The notes under the pieces: model-generated | Database searches by the model: none | What the model was told of the DNA's origin: nothing | What the model saw: only the letters and a program-made list of their open reading frames with translations | Part shown: positions 8,077-15,200 of the stretch, piece after piece | How the letters are laid out: the number at the start of each line of letters is the position of its first letter | How positions within the stretch are numbered: position 1 is the first letter of the stretch | Assembly (NCBI GenBank): GCA_040007895.1 | Contig: JBDTUE010000084.1 | Location: 1 to 16,336 of the forward strand | Source: JADJLQ01 sp040007895 | GTDB lineage: Bacteria; Bacteroidota; Bacteroidia; Chitinophagales; Saprospiraceae | Reading direction: 5' to 3' | DNA: 16,336 nt | Program-made: the position numbers and the translations under genes

Positions 8077-8096
8077 GATTCAAAGCGATTTGAATC
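8077..8096. repeat. Short perfect inverted repeat
   Basis: GATTCAAA at 8077-8084 and TTTGAATC at 8089-8096 form an 8-bp stem with a 4-nt loop in the gap between two minus-strand genes, 110 bp upstream of the hydrolase start. There is no T tract, so it is not an obvious terminator; it could be an operator or nothing. Confidence 0.4.
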
Positions 8097-8237
8097 TGAA
8101 TCAAATAAGGAAAACCGAATGCACTTAAATTCTAAAAATTAGTGCTTGAAATTACTCTCTTAAATAAAATGTCCAAAATCAAAAGAGATATGAACACCTG
8201 AATAAAATTTTCAATCTTAATCAGGTACCAGTATCAA

Positions 8238-8912
8238 TTAGAATAAAAAAGAAAATCCGACATAACCGGAATATACTTTGATTTTAGTCCGATCCAGAAT
8301 ATAATATGAATTATTTGCAGCTGTACCACCATTATCACTAATATCAATCAATCCATAAACGCCTCTAAATCCAAGATTCAATCTTACGGTGCTTGCGGAA
8401 TTCAAGCCAAAATCCAATCCTGCTCCATAAGCAAATCCGAGGTCACCTTTTTTAACAGATAGAATAGGTACCGAACTACTCGCGTCACTATTTGGGCTTA
8501 ATACTTTACTTCCTACACTCAATCCAATCTGGGGACCAGCTACAATACCTAAATTAAATGCTTTTGATTTCCCTGTATTTAAGGCAAGTAAGAGGGGTAT
8601 ATTGACATATTTTAAATTGATATTATGTTCAACATCTGATTCTTTAAATTTTTGAGCATAAGAACTATAAATTACTTCTGTTTGGATTGCTACATAATCA
8701 GAAAGATTAAATCCCAATGTAGCACCTACCCCATAACCCAGATCCACATCACCGATTATTCTACCTCCAGTGGATGTGTTGATATCAAATTTAGTAAACA
8801 CCGGCATAAACCGCAGTCCAAATTCTACCGTTTGAGCATTACTGGGTAGAATTACGCCGAGAAGAATAGTGAATAAGAAAGGCCAAACTATCTTGTTTTT
8901 TGAATTTTTCAT
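8238..8912 (-). CDS. Outer membrane beta-barrel protein (PorT-like)
   Basis: A 224-aa outer membrane protein. Starting at the ATG at 8912 gives a standard signal peptide (basic start, hydrophobic core, SNA before QTV, about residue 26). An in-frame ATG at 8978 would put 22 polar residues ahead of the signal and is unlikely. The mature protein shows barrel strands such as VEFGLRFMPVF, GYGVGATLGFNL, AIQTEVIYSSYAQ, LGIVAGPQIGLSV, GFAYGAGLDFGL and a last strand VYSGYVGFSFLF ending in Phe, a normal barrel C-terminus. It belongs to the same broad family as the 192-aa barrel at 2728 but is longer and clearly diverged. An imperfect 6-bp hairpin (8196-8201 with 8221-8226) lies after the stop codon. 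Confidence 0.88.
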   Translation of the reverse strand: MKNSKNKIVWPFLFTILLGVILPSNAQTVEFGLRFMPVFTKFDINTSTGGRIIGDVDLGYGVGATLGFNLSDYVAIQTEVIYSSYAQKFKESDVEHNINLKYVNIPLLLALNTGKSKAFNLGIVAGPQIGLSVGSKVLSPNSDASSSVPILSVKKGDLGFAYGAGLDFGLNSASTVRLNLGFRGVYGLIDISDNGGTAANNSYYILDRTKIKVYSGYVGFSFLF

Positions 8913-9108
8913 TTGTTTTAGTTTAAGTAAATGAATAGGGCAAAGTTGAACTTTATGGTCTGTTACCTTATTACACATTTACGTTTAAGAATTACATCAT
9001 TCCCAGATGAATAACAATGGATCTCACTCCATCTATACTAAAACATAAGAATGTTAATCTGCTTTTGAGTGCAATCTTTACGTGGATAAAAAATATTCAG
9101 AACTGTAA

Positions 9109-9138
9109 ATTATGTAAGATTTTTAAAGCATTATGTAA
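9109..9138 (+). promoter_or_regulatory. Paired direct repeats upstream of the lmo0937-type gene
   Basis: ATTATGTAA occurs twice, at 9109-9117 and 9130-9138, start to start 21 bp, two helical turns. They lie immediately upstream of a possible -7 element. This is the layout of a two-site activator binding region, but no regulator is known. Confidence 0.35.
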
Positions 9139-9160
9139 TAAATGTATTCGTTCGTGTTTA

Positions 9161-9168
9161 CATCTTTG
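9161..9168 (+). promoter_or_regulatory. Possible -7 promoter element
   Basis: CATCTTTG differs by one base from the Bacteroidota -7 consensus TAnnTTTG. It lies 30 nt before the start codon at 9199, giving a plausible leader of about 25 nt. No good TTG is found 19-21 nt upstream, which would fit an activator-dependent promoter using the direct repeats just above it. Confidence 0.35.
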
Positions 9169-9198
9169 TATCACAGTTACATAAATAAAAATAATATC

Positions 9199-9354
9199 AT
9201 GGGAAATTTACTTTACATCATAGCAGTCATCCTTGTAATAAGTTGGGCAATTGGATTCCTCGGTTATCATGCAGGAGGAATAGTTCATCTATTACTCGTC
9301 ATTGCTATAGTTGCAGTTCTACTGAGAATTATTCAAGGTGGAAAAGTGGTATAA
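9199..9354 (+). CDS. lmo0937 family small membrane protein
   Basis: A 51-aa hydrophobic protein with two transmembrane helices (about 3-20 and 24-43) and the signature order of the lmo0937 family (DUF5670): MGNLLYIIAVILVISWAIGF, then GYHAGG, then a second hydrophobic helix ending in RIIQGGK. The frame continues upstream to an ATG at 9142, but that would add 19 unrelated residues; the ATG at 9199 gives the family's usual start and length. Function is unknown in all organisms; in Bacteroidota these genes often keep company with stress-type small membrane proteins such as YtxH, also present in this window. It is followed by a strong terminator at 9437. Confidence 0.9.
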   Translation: MGNLLYIIAVILVISWAIGFLGYHAGGIVHLLLVIAIVAVLLRIIQGGKVV

Positions 9355-9436
9355 AAATCATCATGACAAGTATATAATCCCGCATTTGAAGGAATCGCTT
9401 TCAAGTGACAAGTATTCATTTAAGGTTCAATAAGTC

Positions 9437-9467
9437 ATCAGGGCCCTCAGGGGCTCTGATTCTTTTT
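9437..9467 (+). terminator. Intrinsic terminator after the lmo0937-type gene
   Basis: ATCAGGGCCC at 9437-9446 pairs with GGGCTCTGAT at 9451-9460 (10 bp, one G-T) around a TCAG loop, followed by TCTTTTT. It lies 82 bp past the stop codon at 9354. A related hairpin is at 9562-9591. Confidence 0.75.
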
Positions 9468-9512
9468 AAGTTATCGAACCATTAGGACACATTGACACCT
9501 CCAAAAATCCAA

Positions 9513-9539
9513 CATTTGTAATCCTAAGCATTACAAATG
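9513..9539. repeat. Perfect 10-bp inverted repeat, possible operator
   Basis: CATTTGTAAT at 9513-9522 and ATTACAAATG at 9530-9539 surround a 7-nt spacer. There is no T tract on either strand, so a terminator role is unlikely. AACATTTG at 9511-9518 is one base off the -7 promoter consensus, so the repeat could overlie the start of transcription of the small gene at 9630. Confidence 0.5.
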
Positions 9540-9560
9540 AAAAAATCATTTCATGTTAAC

Positions 9561-9592
9561 GAGTATCAGGGTCTTCCGGGATCCTGATGCTT
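9561..9592 (+). repeat. Leader hairpin related to the upstream terminator
   Basis: A core 9-bp stem, ATCAGGGTC at 9565-9573 with GATCCTGAT at 9580-9588, closes a TTCCGG loop. Flanking bases extend it by further pairs (9562-9564 with 9589-9591). The core has the same length (24 nt) as the terminator at 9437-9460 and is identical at 18 positions. It ends 38 nt before the start codon at 9630 and is followed by TTCATTCTC, a poor T tract. Confidence 0.6.
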
Positions 9593-9599
9593 CATTCTC

Positions 9600-9630
9600 A
9601 AAAATCTAATACTTAAAAATCTAATACTTA
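9600..9630 (+). repeat. 15-bp tandem duplication abutting a start codon
   Basis: AAAATCTAATACTTA is present twice without a break at 9601-9615 and 9616-9630. The last A of the second copy is the first base of the ATG at 9630. The duplication therefore doubles the A-rich translation leader of the 70-aa gene. Confidence 0.85.
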
Positions 9631-9842
9631 TGAAAGAGGGCGGCAAAATAATAATGATCATAGGACTTCTGATCACCCTATTTACTGGTTTTAAATATTT
9701 CACCAAAGAAAAGGTGGTGGATCTCGGCTCAGTTGAAATTACAGCTAATAAAAAACACAGTGTCAACTGGTCACCTATGGTTGGTGTAGGTGTGATCTTA
9801 TTGGGAGGTCTGGTATTTATGATGGGTTCGAAAAAGATATAA
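9630..9842 (+). CDS. Small two-helix membrane protein of unknown function
   Basis: A 70-aa protein with a transmembrane helix at about 6-23, a central polar part (24-46, including KEKVVDLGSVEITANKK), and a second helix at about 50-66 ending in a basic tail. The conserved-looking segments KEKVVDLG and HSVNWSP are features I associate with a small uncharacterised Bacteroidota family, but I cannot name it. The start at 9630 is set by the tandem-repeated leader directly before it. It is convergent with the permease ending at 9895, with 52 bp between and no clear hairpin. Confidence 0.75.
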   Translation: MKEGGKIIMIIGLLITLFTGFKYFTKEKVVDLGSVEITANKKHSVNWSPMVGVGVILLGGLVFMMGSKKI

Positions 9843-9894
9843 AACTGTTTTTATTTAATTAGCTTGTTTCTTATCAGAGACAAAACTTACTCTC

Positions 9895-12306
9895 CTATTC
9901 TGAACGCAATGCTTTTATGGGATTCGAGAGGGCTGCTTTAATGGACTGGAAACTTACTGTAATGAAAGCTATAGCAATGGCTATAGCACCAGTCAATAAA
10001 AACATCCACCATTGAATCTCAATCCGGTAAGCGAAGTCCTGCAACCATTTTTCCATGGCAAACCAAGCCATAGGCAGGACTAGTACGCAAGAGAGTAATA
10101 CCAATTTTATAAAATGATTGGATAGTAATAAAAAAATATTACTCACTGATGCTCCTAATACTTTTCGGATACCGAGTTCTTTAATTCGTTGTTTTGCTGA
10201 ATACGAAGAAAGACCAAATAAGCCCAGGCATGCCAAAAGGATAGAAATCATGGAAAAAATGTTGAATACATTTGAAATCCTGAATTCTGCATCATAGAGT
10301 TTACTAAAATCATCATCCATAAAATGATATTCTGGTGGCCAGTGAGGAGCGAGTGATGTCCATTTATTTTGTATGAAAGAAATAGTCCTGGCAATATCAT
10401 TACCTGAAATCTTTATCATTAGTAAGGTTGCAAAATCACTCGGAAATAAAACCAATGGCTCAATAATCATGTGTAGGGATGCAAAGTGAAAATCTTTGAC
10501 TACCCCTTTGATTTCTCCCGGCCTTCCATCTCCCAAAAACATTTTTTTACCGATAGCATCCTGTGGGTTCCAGCCCAGTTTTTTAGCAGCACTTTCGTTA
10601 AGGATGAAATGAAAATAGTTTTTCTTACCATCATCGTTATGTGTAGCATCCAACAGGTCCTGATGGGAGAGGTCACTTCCGGCAATTAGTTCAAGGCTAT
10701 TCGTTTTTATATATTCTTCATCTATGTTATTTCCCCTTGTATTGATGGATTGATCTGCGGATTGGTCGCCTCTGTACATACTATAACCACCGGGTATATT
10801 GACCGGTGTAAAATTACCCCTGGTCACAGAAAGGATATTCGTGTTGGTTTTAAATTCCGATTTGATCAGGTCAATTTTATCTCGTATTTTTTGATCGATC
10901 TTCATGACGAGGATATGCTCCCGGTCATAACCCAGTTTTTTTGTTTGTATAAAATGTAATTGTTTTCCAATAATAATAGTCGATGCGATAAGAAATAATG
11001 AAATCATAAACTGGAACACGGTAAGAGATTGTCTCAATATTACACCAGATGAAGTATTTTTAAAAGCTCCTTTCAATACTTTGATGGGCTCAAAATTAGA
11101 TAAGATCAGCGCGGGATAACTGCCTGCTAATAATGCTATGATCGTAATGATTAATAAAGCAACGCCCAGTACGGAAGGATTCCAGATTTGCATTATCATC
11201 AAATGTTTATTAGCCAATTGATTAAACGATGGCAATACTAAAATCAATAATCCTATGCTGAAAATAAAAGCGATGAATGATATCAATACAGATTCAGTAA
11301 TAAATTGCCAGAATACCTGGCCCCTCATGGCTCCGGATACTTTTCGGATCCCTACTTCCTTAGCACGTTCTATAGATCTTGCCGTACTTAAATTGATGTA
11401 CGTAAAACAAGCAATCATAAGGACCAAAATGGCTATTGCTACTATGATATAGATGTATTTTATATTACTATTCGCGGTCATCGCATCGTAAGGAGAATAT
11501 AAATGAACCCTGGTAAAAGACTCCAACAGATAATTGATATAGACGCCTTTCTCCTCTTTCAATTCATTTTTCATGAAAGGTTCTATCTTTTGTTGTAGGG
11601 TTGCGATTGCATTCTTATCCCGCAATAATAAATAAGTTGTAAAGTTTGCTTCAAAATAACTCTCCTCCTGCGGAGTACCCAGTGATAAAAAGGAAGCTAC
11701 CATGTCAAACTGAATTTGAGAATTTGGCGGACAATCATCAACGATTCCGGTCACTGTATAATTGACCTGACTACTCGATATTTGAAGTGTTTTACCAATG
11801 GGATCCTCTTCCCCAAAATACTTTTTTGCAGCCGACTGAGTTAAAACAATTTGATTCACTGCATTCAAGACCTGGTCTGGATTCCCACTCAGTAATTTGA
11901 AATCAAAGATTCTGAAAAAGGAAGAATCGGCATATAAAAATCCTTTCTCATCATAGGTGATGTCTTTATACTTAACCAACCGGCCAAGATCAGAAAGTCG
12001 CACACCGTCAACTACTTCAGGAAAGTTTTTTTTGAAAGATGGTAATACCTTAGTGCTCGTAAAATTACCGTTGGTCAGTGGACTCCCATTAAAACCGTAA
12101 GACATGATTACCCTGGCAATACGATCACCTTTCTTTTGAAACTGGTCATAACTCAATTCATGCTGCAAATACAAAACCATAAGCAAACAGCAAGTAAGTC
12201 CGGTAGTCAATCCTGTGAGATTGATAAATGCTGAAGTTTTATTTTTAATTATACTTCGCCAGGCAATTTTTACAAAGTATCCTGCGGAGAAATAGTTTTT
12301 GAACAT
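9895..12306 (-). CDS. ABC transporter permease, MacB/FtsX family (copy A)
   Basis: An 803-aa inner membrane permease with the duplicated MacB architecture: N-terminal helix (about 27-48), MacB-type periplasmic domain, FtsX domain with three helices, a second periplasmic domain, and a C-terminal FtsX domain. The coupling motif appears twice, as RAKEVGIRKVSGA and RIKELGIRKVLGA. The protein ends in FQSIKAALSNPIKALRSE, typical of the large Bacteroidota subfamily. The start is set at ATG 12306 because it matches the start of the neighbouring paralog; the frame also allows a TTG at 12321. A LolD/MacB-type ATPase would be required, but none is in the window. Such permeases act in mechanotransmission, lipoprotein handling or peptide export; the substrate is not readable. 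The N-terminus MFKNYFSAGYFVKIAWR has about six more residues than the usual MLKNYFKIAWR form. Confidence 0.94.
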   Translation of the reverse strand: MFKNYFSAGYFVKIAWRSIIKNKTSAFINLTGLTTGLTCCLLMVLYLQHELSYDQFQKKGDRIARVIMSYGFNGSPLTNGNFTSTKVLPSFKKNFPEVVDGVRLSDLGRLVKYKDITYDEKGFLYADSSFFRIFDFKLLSGNPDQVLNAVNQIVLTQSAAKKYFGEEDPIGKTLQISSSQVNYTVTGIVDDCPPNSQIQFDMVASFLSLGTPQEESYFEANFTTYLLLRDKNAIATLQQKIEPFMKNELKEEKGVYINYLLESFTRVHLYSPYDAMTANSNIKYIYIIVAIAILVLMIACFTYINLSTARSIERAKEVGIRKVSGAMRGQVFWQFITESVLISFIAFIFSIGLLILVLPSFNQLANKHLMIMQIWNPSVLGVALLIITIIALLAGSYPALILSNFEPIKVLKGAFKNTSSGVILRQSLTVFQFMISLFLIASTIIIGKQLHFIQTKKLGYDREHILVMKIDQKIRDKIDLIKSEFKTNTNILSVTRGNFTPVNIPGGYSMYRGDQSADQSINTRGNNIDEEYIKTNSLELIAGSDLSHQDLLDATHNDDGKKNYFHFILNESAAKKLGWNPQDAIGKKMFLGDGRPGEIKGVVKDFHFASLHMIIEPLVLFPSDFATLLMIKISGNDIARTISFIQNKWTSLAPHWPPEYHFMDDDFSKLYDAEFRISNVFNIFSMISILLACLGLFGLSSYSAKQRIKELGIRKVLGASVSNIFLLLSNHFIKLVLLSCVLVLPMAWFAMEKWLQDFAYRIEIQWWMFLLTGAIAIAIAFITVSFQSIKAALSNPIKALRSE
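12259..12306 (-). repeat. 48-bp near-identical 5' coding segment (copy A)
   Basis: The first 16 codons of permease A are identical at 45 of 48 bases to 14770-14817 of permease B, including 12 consecutive identical codons. Similarity stops abruptly at both ends. Confidence 0.9.
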
Positions 12307-12320
12307 GGTTGAAACGGTCA

Positions 12321-12408
12321 AAAGGTTAAGGGTTAAGGGTTAAAAGGTCAAGGGTAAAGGGTAAAAGTATTTACCTTCACCTTTTAACCTTTTACCTTTT
12401 AACCTTTA
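12321..12408. repeat. Palindrome with heptad-repeat arms, between the two permease genes
   Basis: The left arm (12321-12365) carries GGT at steps of 7, 7, 8, 7 and 7 nt (12324, 12331, 12338, 12346, 12353, 12360), with units such as AGGGTTA. The right arm (12370-12408) carries ACC at steps of 6-8 nt (12373, 12379, 12387, 12394, 12402). The arms meet in a perfect 6-bp stem, GGTAAA (12360-12365) and TTTACC (12370-12375), with an AGTA loop. Farther out, pairing is imperfect (about 27 of 38 positions). It starts directly after the stop codon of copy B (12409) and ends 14 nt before the start codon of copy A. Confidence 0.8.
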
Positions 12409-14817
12409 TTATTCTGTTCGTAAAGATTTAATCGGATTAGCCAATGCAGCTTTGATCGCCTGGAAGCTTACGGTGAGTATCGTTATTGCCAAAGCTCCTG
12501 CCATAGCCAATACAAATACACCCCAGCCAATTTCCGTCCGGTACTTATAATTCTGTAACCATCCATGCATGTAGTAATAAGAAAGAGGAATAGCGATCAG
12601 ACATGAAATCAGAACAAGAAGAATAAATTCCTTTGATAATAAAGACCATAGGTTAATAACAGAAGCTCCTACTACTTTTCGGATTCCGATTTCCTTGGTC
12701 CGTTGCTCTGCAACAAAGGATGCCAGGCCGAATAGTCCTAAACAAGAAATAAAAATAGCCAGCATAGCAAAGAAAGAAGCGAGTTTACCTATACGCTCTT
12801 CGCTTTCAAATTTTTCATTGAATGTCTTATCCGCAAATTTATAATCGAAAGGGGCTGAAGGAACATATTTTTTGAAGGTTACTTCCAAAGAACTTAACGA
12901 TTCACTGACTGGCTTGTTGGGATTAAGTTTAAGATGTACCCAATTTACATTATTATAATCCAGGATAAAGACTGCTTGTTTTACAGGTTCATAAGGTGAT
13001 TGCATGAGCATATCTTTAACCACACCGAGAATAGTATATTTCTTATCGTTCCAATCCATGACTGTGCCGATCGGGTGCTGGATATTCATAAATTTTACGG
13101 CGGATTCATTGATTACAAACCCTATCGTATCGGTAGAAAAGTCTCGTGAAAAATCCCGTCCATCCGTAAATTCCCATCCTACCGTCTTTCCATAATCATG
13201 AGTAACCCAAATAGTAGCAAACTCTGCATCCAGATTGGGATCTTTCCCCTGCCAGTTGAATCCGCCATTATTAGACCAAATACCTGTCAATGGACTCGAG
13301 GACTCGGTCATCTCTACTATAGTTCCATTTCCTTTTAATTCATTCCTGATAAGATCATACTTGCCATAATATTCCGGAGTGGACATGGGTACCATTACGA
13401 TTCCATTATTATTAAAACCAAGCGGTCGGTTTTTGACATATTGAATTTGGCGAAATACAACAATAGTCCCTATGATTAAAGCAATCGATACTGAAAACTG
13501 TATGACTACAAGGACTTTCCTGGGCAAGGATGCAAACCTGCCTGCCTTAAATGTTCCTTTAAGTACTTTTACAGGTTGAAAAGAAGATAAATAAAGAGCT
13601 GGATAAATACCTGCCACTAAACTTGTAAATCCTATAAACCCAATACTCATCAACCAAAAGAAAGGTTGAGTATATGGGAAAACCATTTGTTTAGCAGTGA
13701 CCTGGTTAAACCATGGCAATAAAAGAGCCACCGTCATACAAGCCCCGCCAAAAGCCATCAATACTACTAATAAGGTTTCTCCAAAAAACTGGCTGATTAA
13801 TTGACTTCTATCCGATCCAATGGCTTTTCGAATACCCACTTCCCTGGATCTTTTTTCTGACCTGGCCGTACTTAAGTTCATAAAATTGATACAAGCCAAT
13901 AATAAAACAAACAGACCTACGATTCCAAACAACCAAACGTATTGAATGAATCCACCGGTTTTTACACCATTCTCAAAATTAGAATTCAGCCTCCAATCCT
14001 TCATCGGTTGAAGAAAGATTTCAGCCAGGTATTTCTTTTCATCAGCAGGAACAATGTCTTGTTTTACATTAATGATTTTAGAATTAACAGATTCAAAACT
14101 TGTATTATCAGCAATTTGGACATACATCTGAAATGAGTTATTGCCCCATTGTTTTTGTTCCAATGCCTGTTTAACCCATGACTCTGAAGCGACATATAAA
14201 TCGAAAGGAGCTATAAATTTCAACTTTCTAAACTGCGTGTGATAAGGAAGATCTTCATAGATACCTGATACTTTTACATCAAGTTTGTTGTCGATTTTGA
14301 TGGTCTTACCGAAGGGTTCCTCATCGCCAAAAATTGCTTTTGCGCTTGATTCAGATAAAAATATAGAATGTGGATCCTGTAATCCATCATAGTTACCAGC
14401 AATCATTTTCAGAGTTAACATCTTTGCAATGTCAGCACCCATATAGTTTCCCTCCACAGTCAATTTTTTCTCACCTAAAGAAAGTATATGACCTCCTTGC
14501 CAACTGGTCATCGCCAGGTATTTAAAATTTGATCCATACTTAGTTTTCATTTCGCCGAGCAATGGAATAGGCAATGATGGATCCGTGCTTTTATGACCAT
14601 TGAATGTTTGATTTTGTAGAACCCAAGCCAGTTGGTTATAATTTTGATGATACTTATCATAGTTCATTTCGTCATATATCCACATTCCAATAAGCATAGC
14701 CACTGCCATACCGACTGCCAGTCCACCCAGGTTGATGGCACTGTATCCTTTGTTATTGAGAAAGTTTCTCCAGGCAATTTTTACAAAGTATCCTGCGGAG
14801 AAATAATTTTTAAGCAT
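12409..14817 (-). CDS. ABC transporter permease, MacB/FtsX family (copy B)
   Basis: An 802-aa paralog of the next gene downstream, with the same layout: N-terminal helix (about 27-48, GLAVGMAVAMLIGMWIY), periplasmic MacB-like domain, FtsX domain, second periplasmic domain, and C-terminal FtsX domain. The coupling motifs are RSREVGIRKAIGS and RTKEIGIRKVVGA. It ends FQAIKAALANPIKSLRTE. Identity with copy A looks roughly 25-30 percent by eye except for the first 16-17 residues, which are almost the same. It is upstream of copy A in the direction of transcription, with a 102-bp gap occupied by a palindrome, so the two may be co-transcribed. No ATPase gene is adjacent. The translation start is immediately preceded by another heptad palindrome (14825-14940). 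Confidence 0.94.
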   Translation of the reverse strand: MLKNYFSAGYFVKIAWRNFLNNKGYSAINLGGLAVGMAVAMLIGMWIYDEMNYDKYHQNYNQLAWVLQNQTFNGHKSTDPSLPIPLLGEMKTKYGSNFKYLAMTSWQGGHILSLGEKKLTVEGNYMGADIAKMLTLKMIAGNYDGLQDPHSIFLSESSAKAIFGDEEPFGKTIKIDNKLDVKVSGIYEDLPYHTQFRKLKFIAPFDLYVASESWVKQALEQKQWGNNSFQMYVQIADNTSFESVNSKIINVKQDIVPADEKKYLAEIFLQPMKDWRLNSNFENGVKTGGFIQYVWLFGIVGLFVLLLACINFMNLSTARSEKRSREVGIRKAIGSDRSQLISQFFGETLLVVLMAFGGACMTVALLLPWFNQVTAKQMVFPYTQPFFWLMSIGFIGFTSLVAGIYPALYLSSFQPVKVLKGTFKAGRFASLPRKVLVVIQFSVSIALIIGTIVVFRQIQYVKNRPLGFNNNGIVMVPMSTPEYYGKYDLIRNELKGNGTIVEMTESSSPLTGIWSNNGGFNWQGKDPNLDAEFATIWVTHDYGKTVGWEFTDGRDFSRDFSTDTIGFVINESAVKFMNIQHPIGTVMDWNDKKYTILGVVKDMLMQSPYEPVKQAVFILDYNNVNWVHLKLNPNKPVSESLSSLEVTFKKYVPSAPFDYKFADKTFNEKFESEERIGKLASFFAMLAIFISCLGLFGLASFVAEQRTKEIGIRKVVGASVINLWSLLSKEFILLVLISCLIAIPLSYYYMHGWLQNYKYRTEIGWGVFVLAMAGALAITILTVSFQAIKAALANPIKSLRTE
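14770..14817 (-). repeat. 48-bp near-identical 5' coding segment (copy B)
   Basis: Partner of 12259-12306: 45 of 48 bases identical. It encodes MLKNYFSAGYFVKIAW. The three differences fall in codons 2 and 4; from codon 5 to codon 16 the DNA is identical. Confidence 0.9.
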
Positions 14818-14824
14818 GATTTAA

Positions 14825-14940
14825 AGGTTTGAGGTTTGAGGTATGAGGAGTGAGGTACGAGTTACGAGCTATAAGCAAAGAGATATCAAATGGAATAACT
14901 TATTGCTGATAGCTCATACCTCCTACCTAATACCTCATTA
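14825..14940. repeat. Palindrome with heptad-repeat arms upstream of permease B
   Basis: On the plus strand, eight heptamers in exact register run from 14825 to 14880, all starting AG (for example AGGTTTG, AGGTATG). On the minus strand, six heptamers in register run from 14935 to 14894, again all starting AG (for example AGGTATT). The inner arms pair closely: AGCTATAAGCAA at 14867-14878 with TTGCTGATAGCT at 14903-14914 (11 of 12), around a 24-nt loop. Outer heptads pair less well. The element begins 7 nt upstream of the permease start codon. Confidence 0.85.
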
Positions 14941-15050
14941 TCAGATCACCTTCTATACCAGAATTGTAAATAGCTAAATTCCAATAACTTAACTTTCAAA
15001 AACTTCATACGGGTGAGCGATATCGGACAGTCATGCATCAAAATGTAGTA

Positions 15051-15075
15051 TTCGAATGATTCGAATGACGAATGA
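15051..15075 (+). repeat. 9-bp tandem repeat
   Basis: TTCGAATGA occurs at 15051-15059 and 15060-15068, followed by the partial copy CGAATGA at 15069-15075. The reverse complement TCATTCGAA lies in the loop of the hexamer palindrome, at about 15244-15252. Confidence 0.75.
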
Positions 15076-15200
15076 ACCCGGATTTTATTTATTCCCGCCT
15101 TGTGGGTTTCATTCACACACTTATAGCAAAGATTTGAATGAAGATGATCTATTGCGATGTCTGAATTTCTGGCTAAATATCGCTAGAACGGTATACCAGC

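Noticed and set aside
8913..8978. Upstream ATG as the start of the second barrel protein
   Set aside because: It would place 22 polar residues before the signal peptide; the ATG at 8912 has an A-rich leader and a standard signal.
12307..12321. TTG at 12321 as the start of permease A
   Set aside because: The ATG at 12306 aligns exactly with the start of the paralog at 14817, and the near-identical DNA begins there.
12321..12408. CRISPR array or telomere repeat
   Set aside because: Units are 7 nt with no spacers, and the element is an 88-bp internal palindrome between two genes, so neither reading fits.
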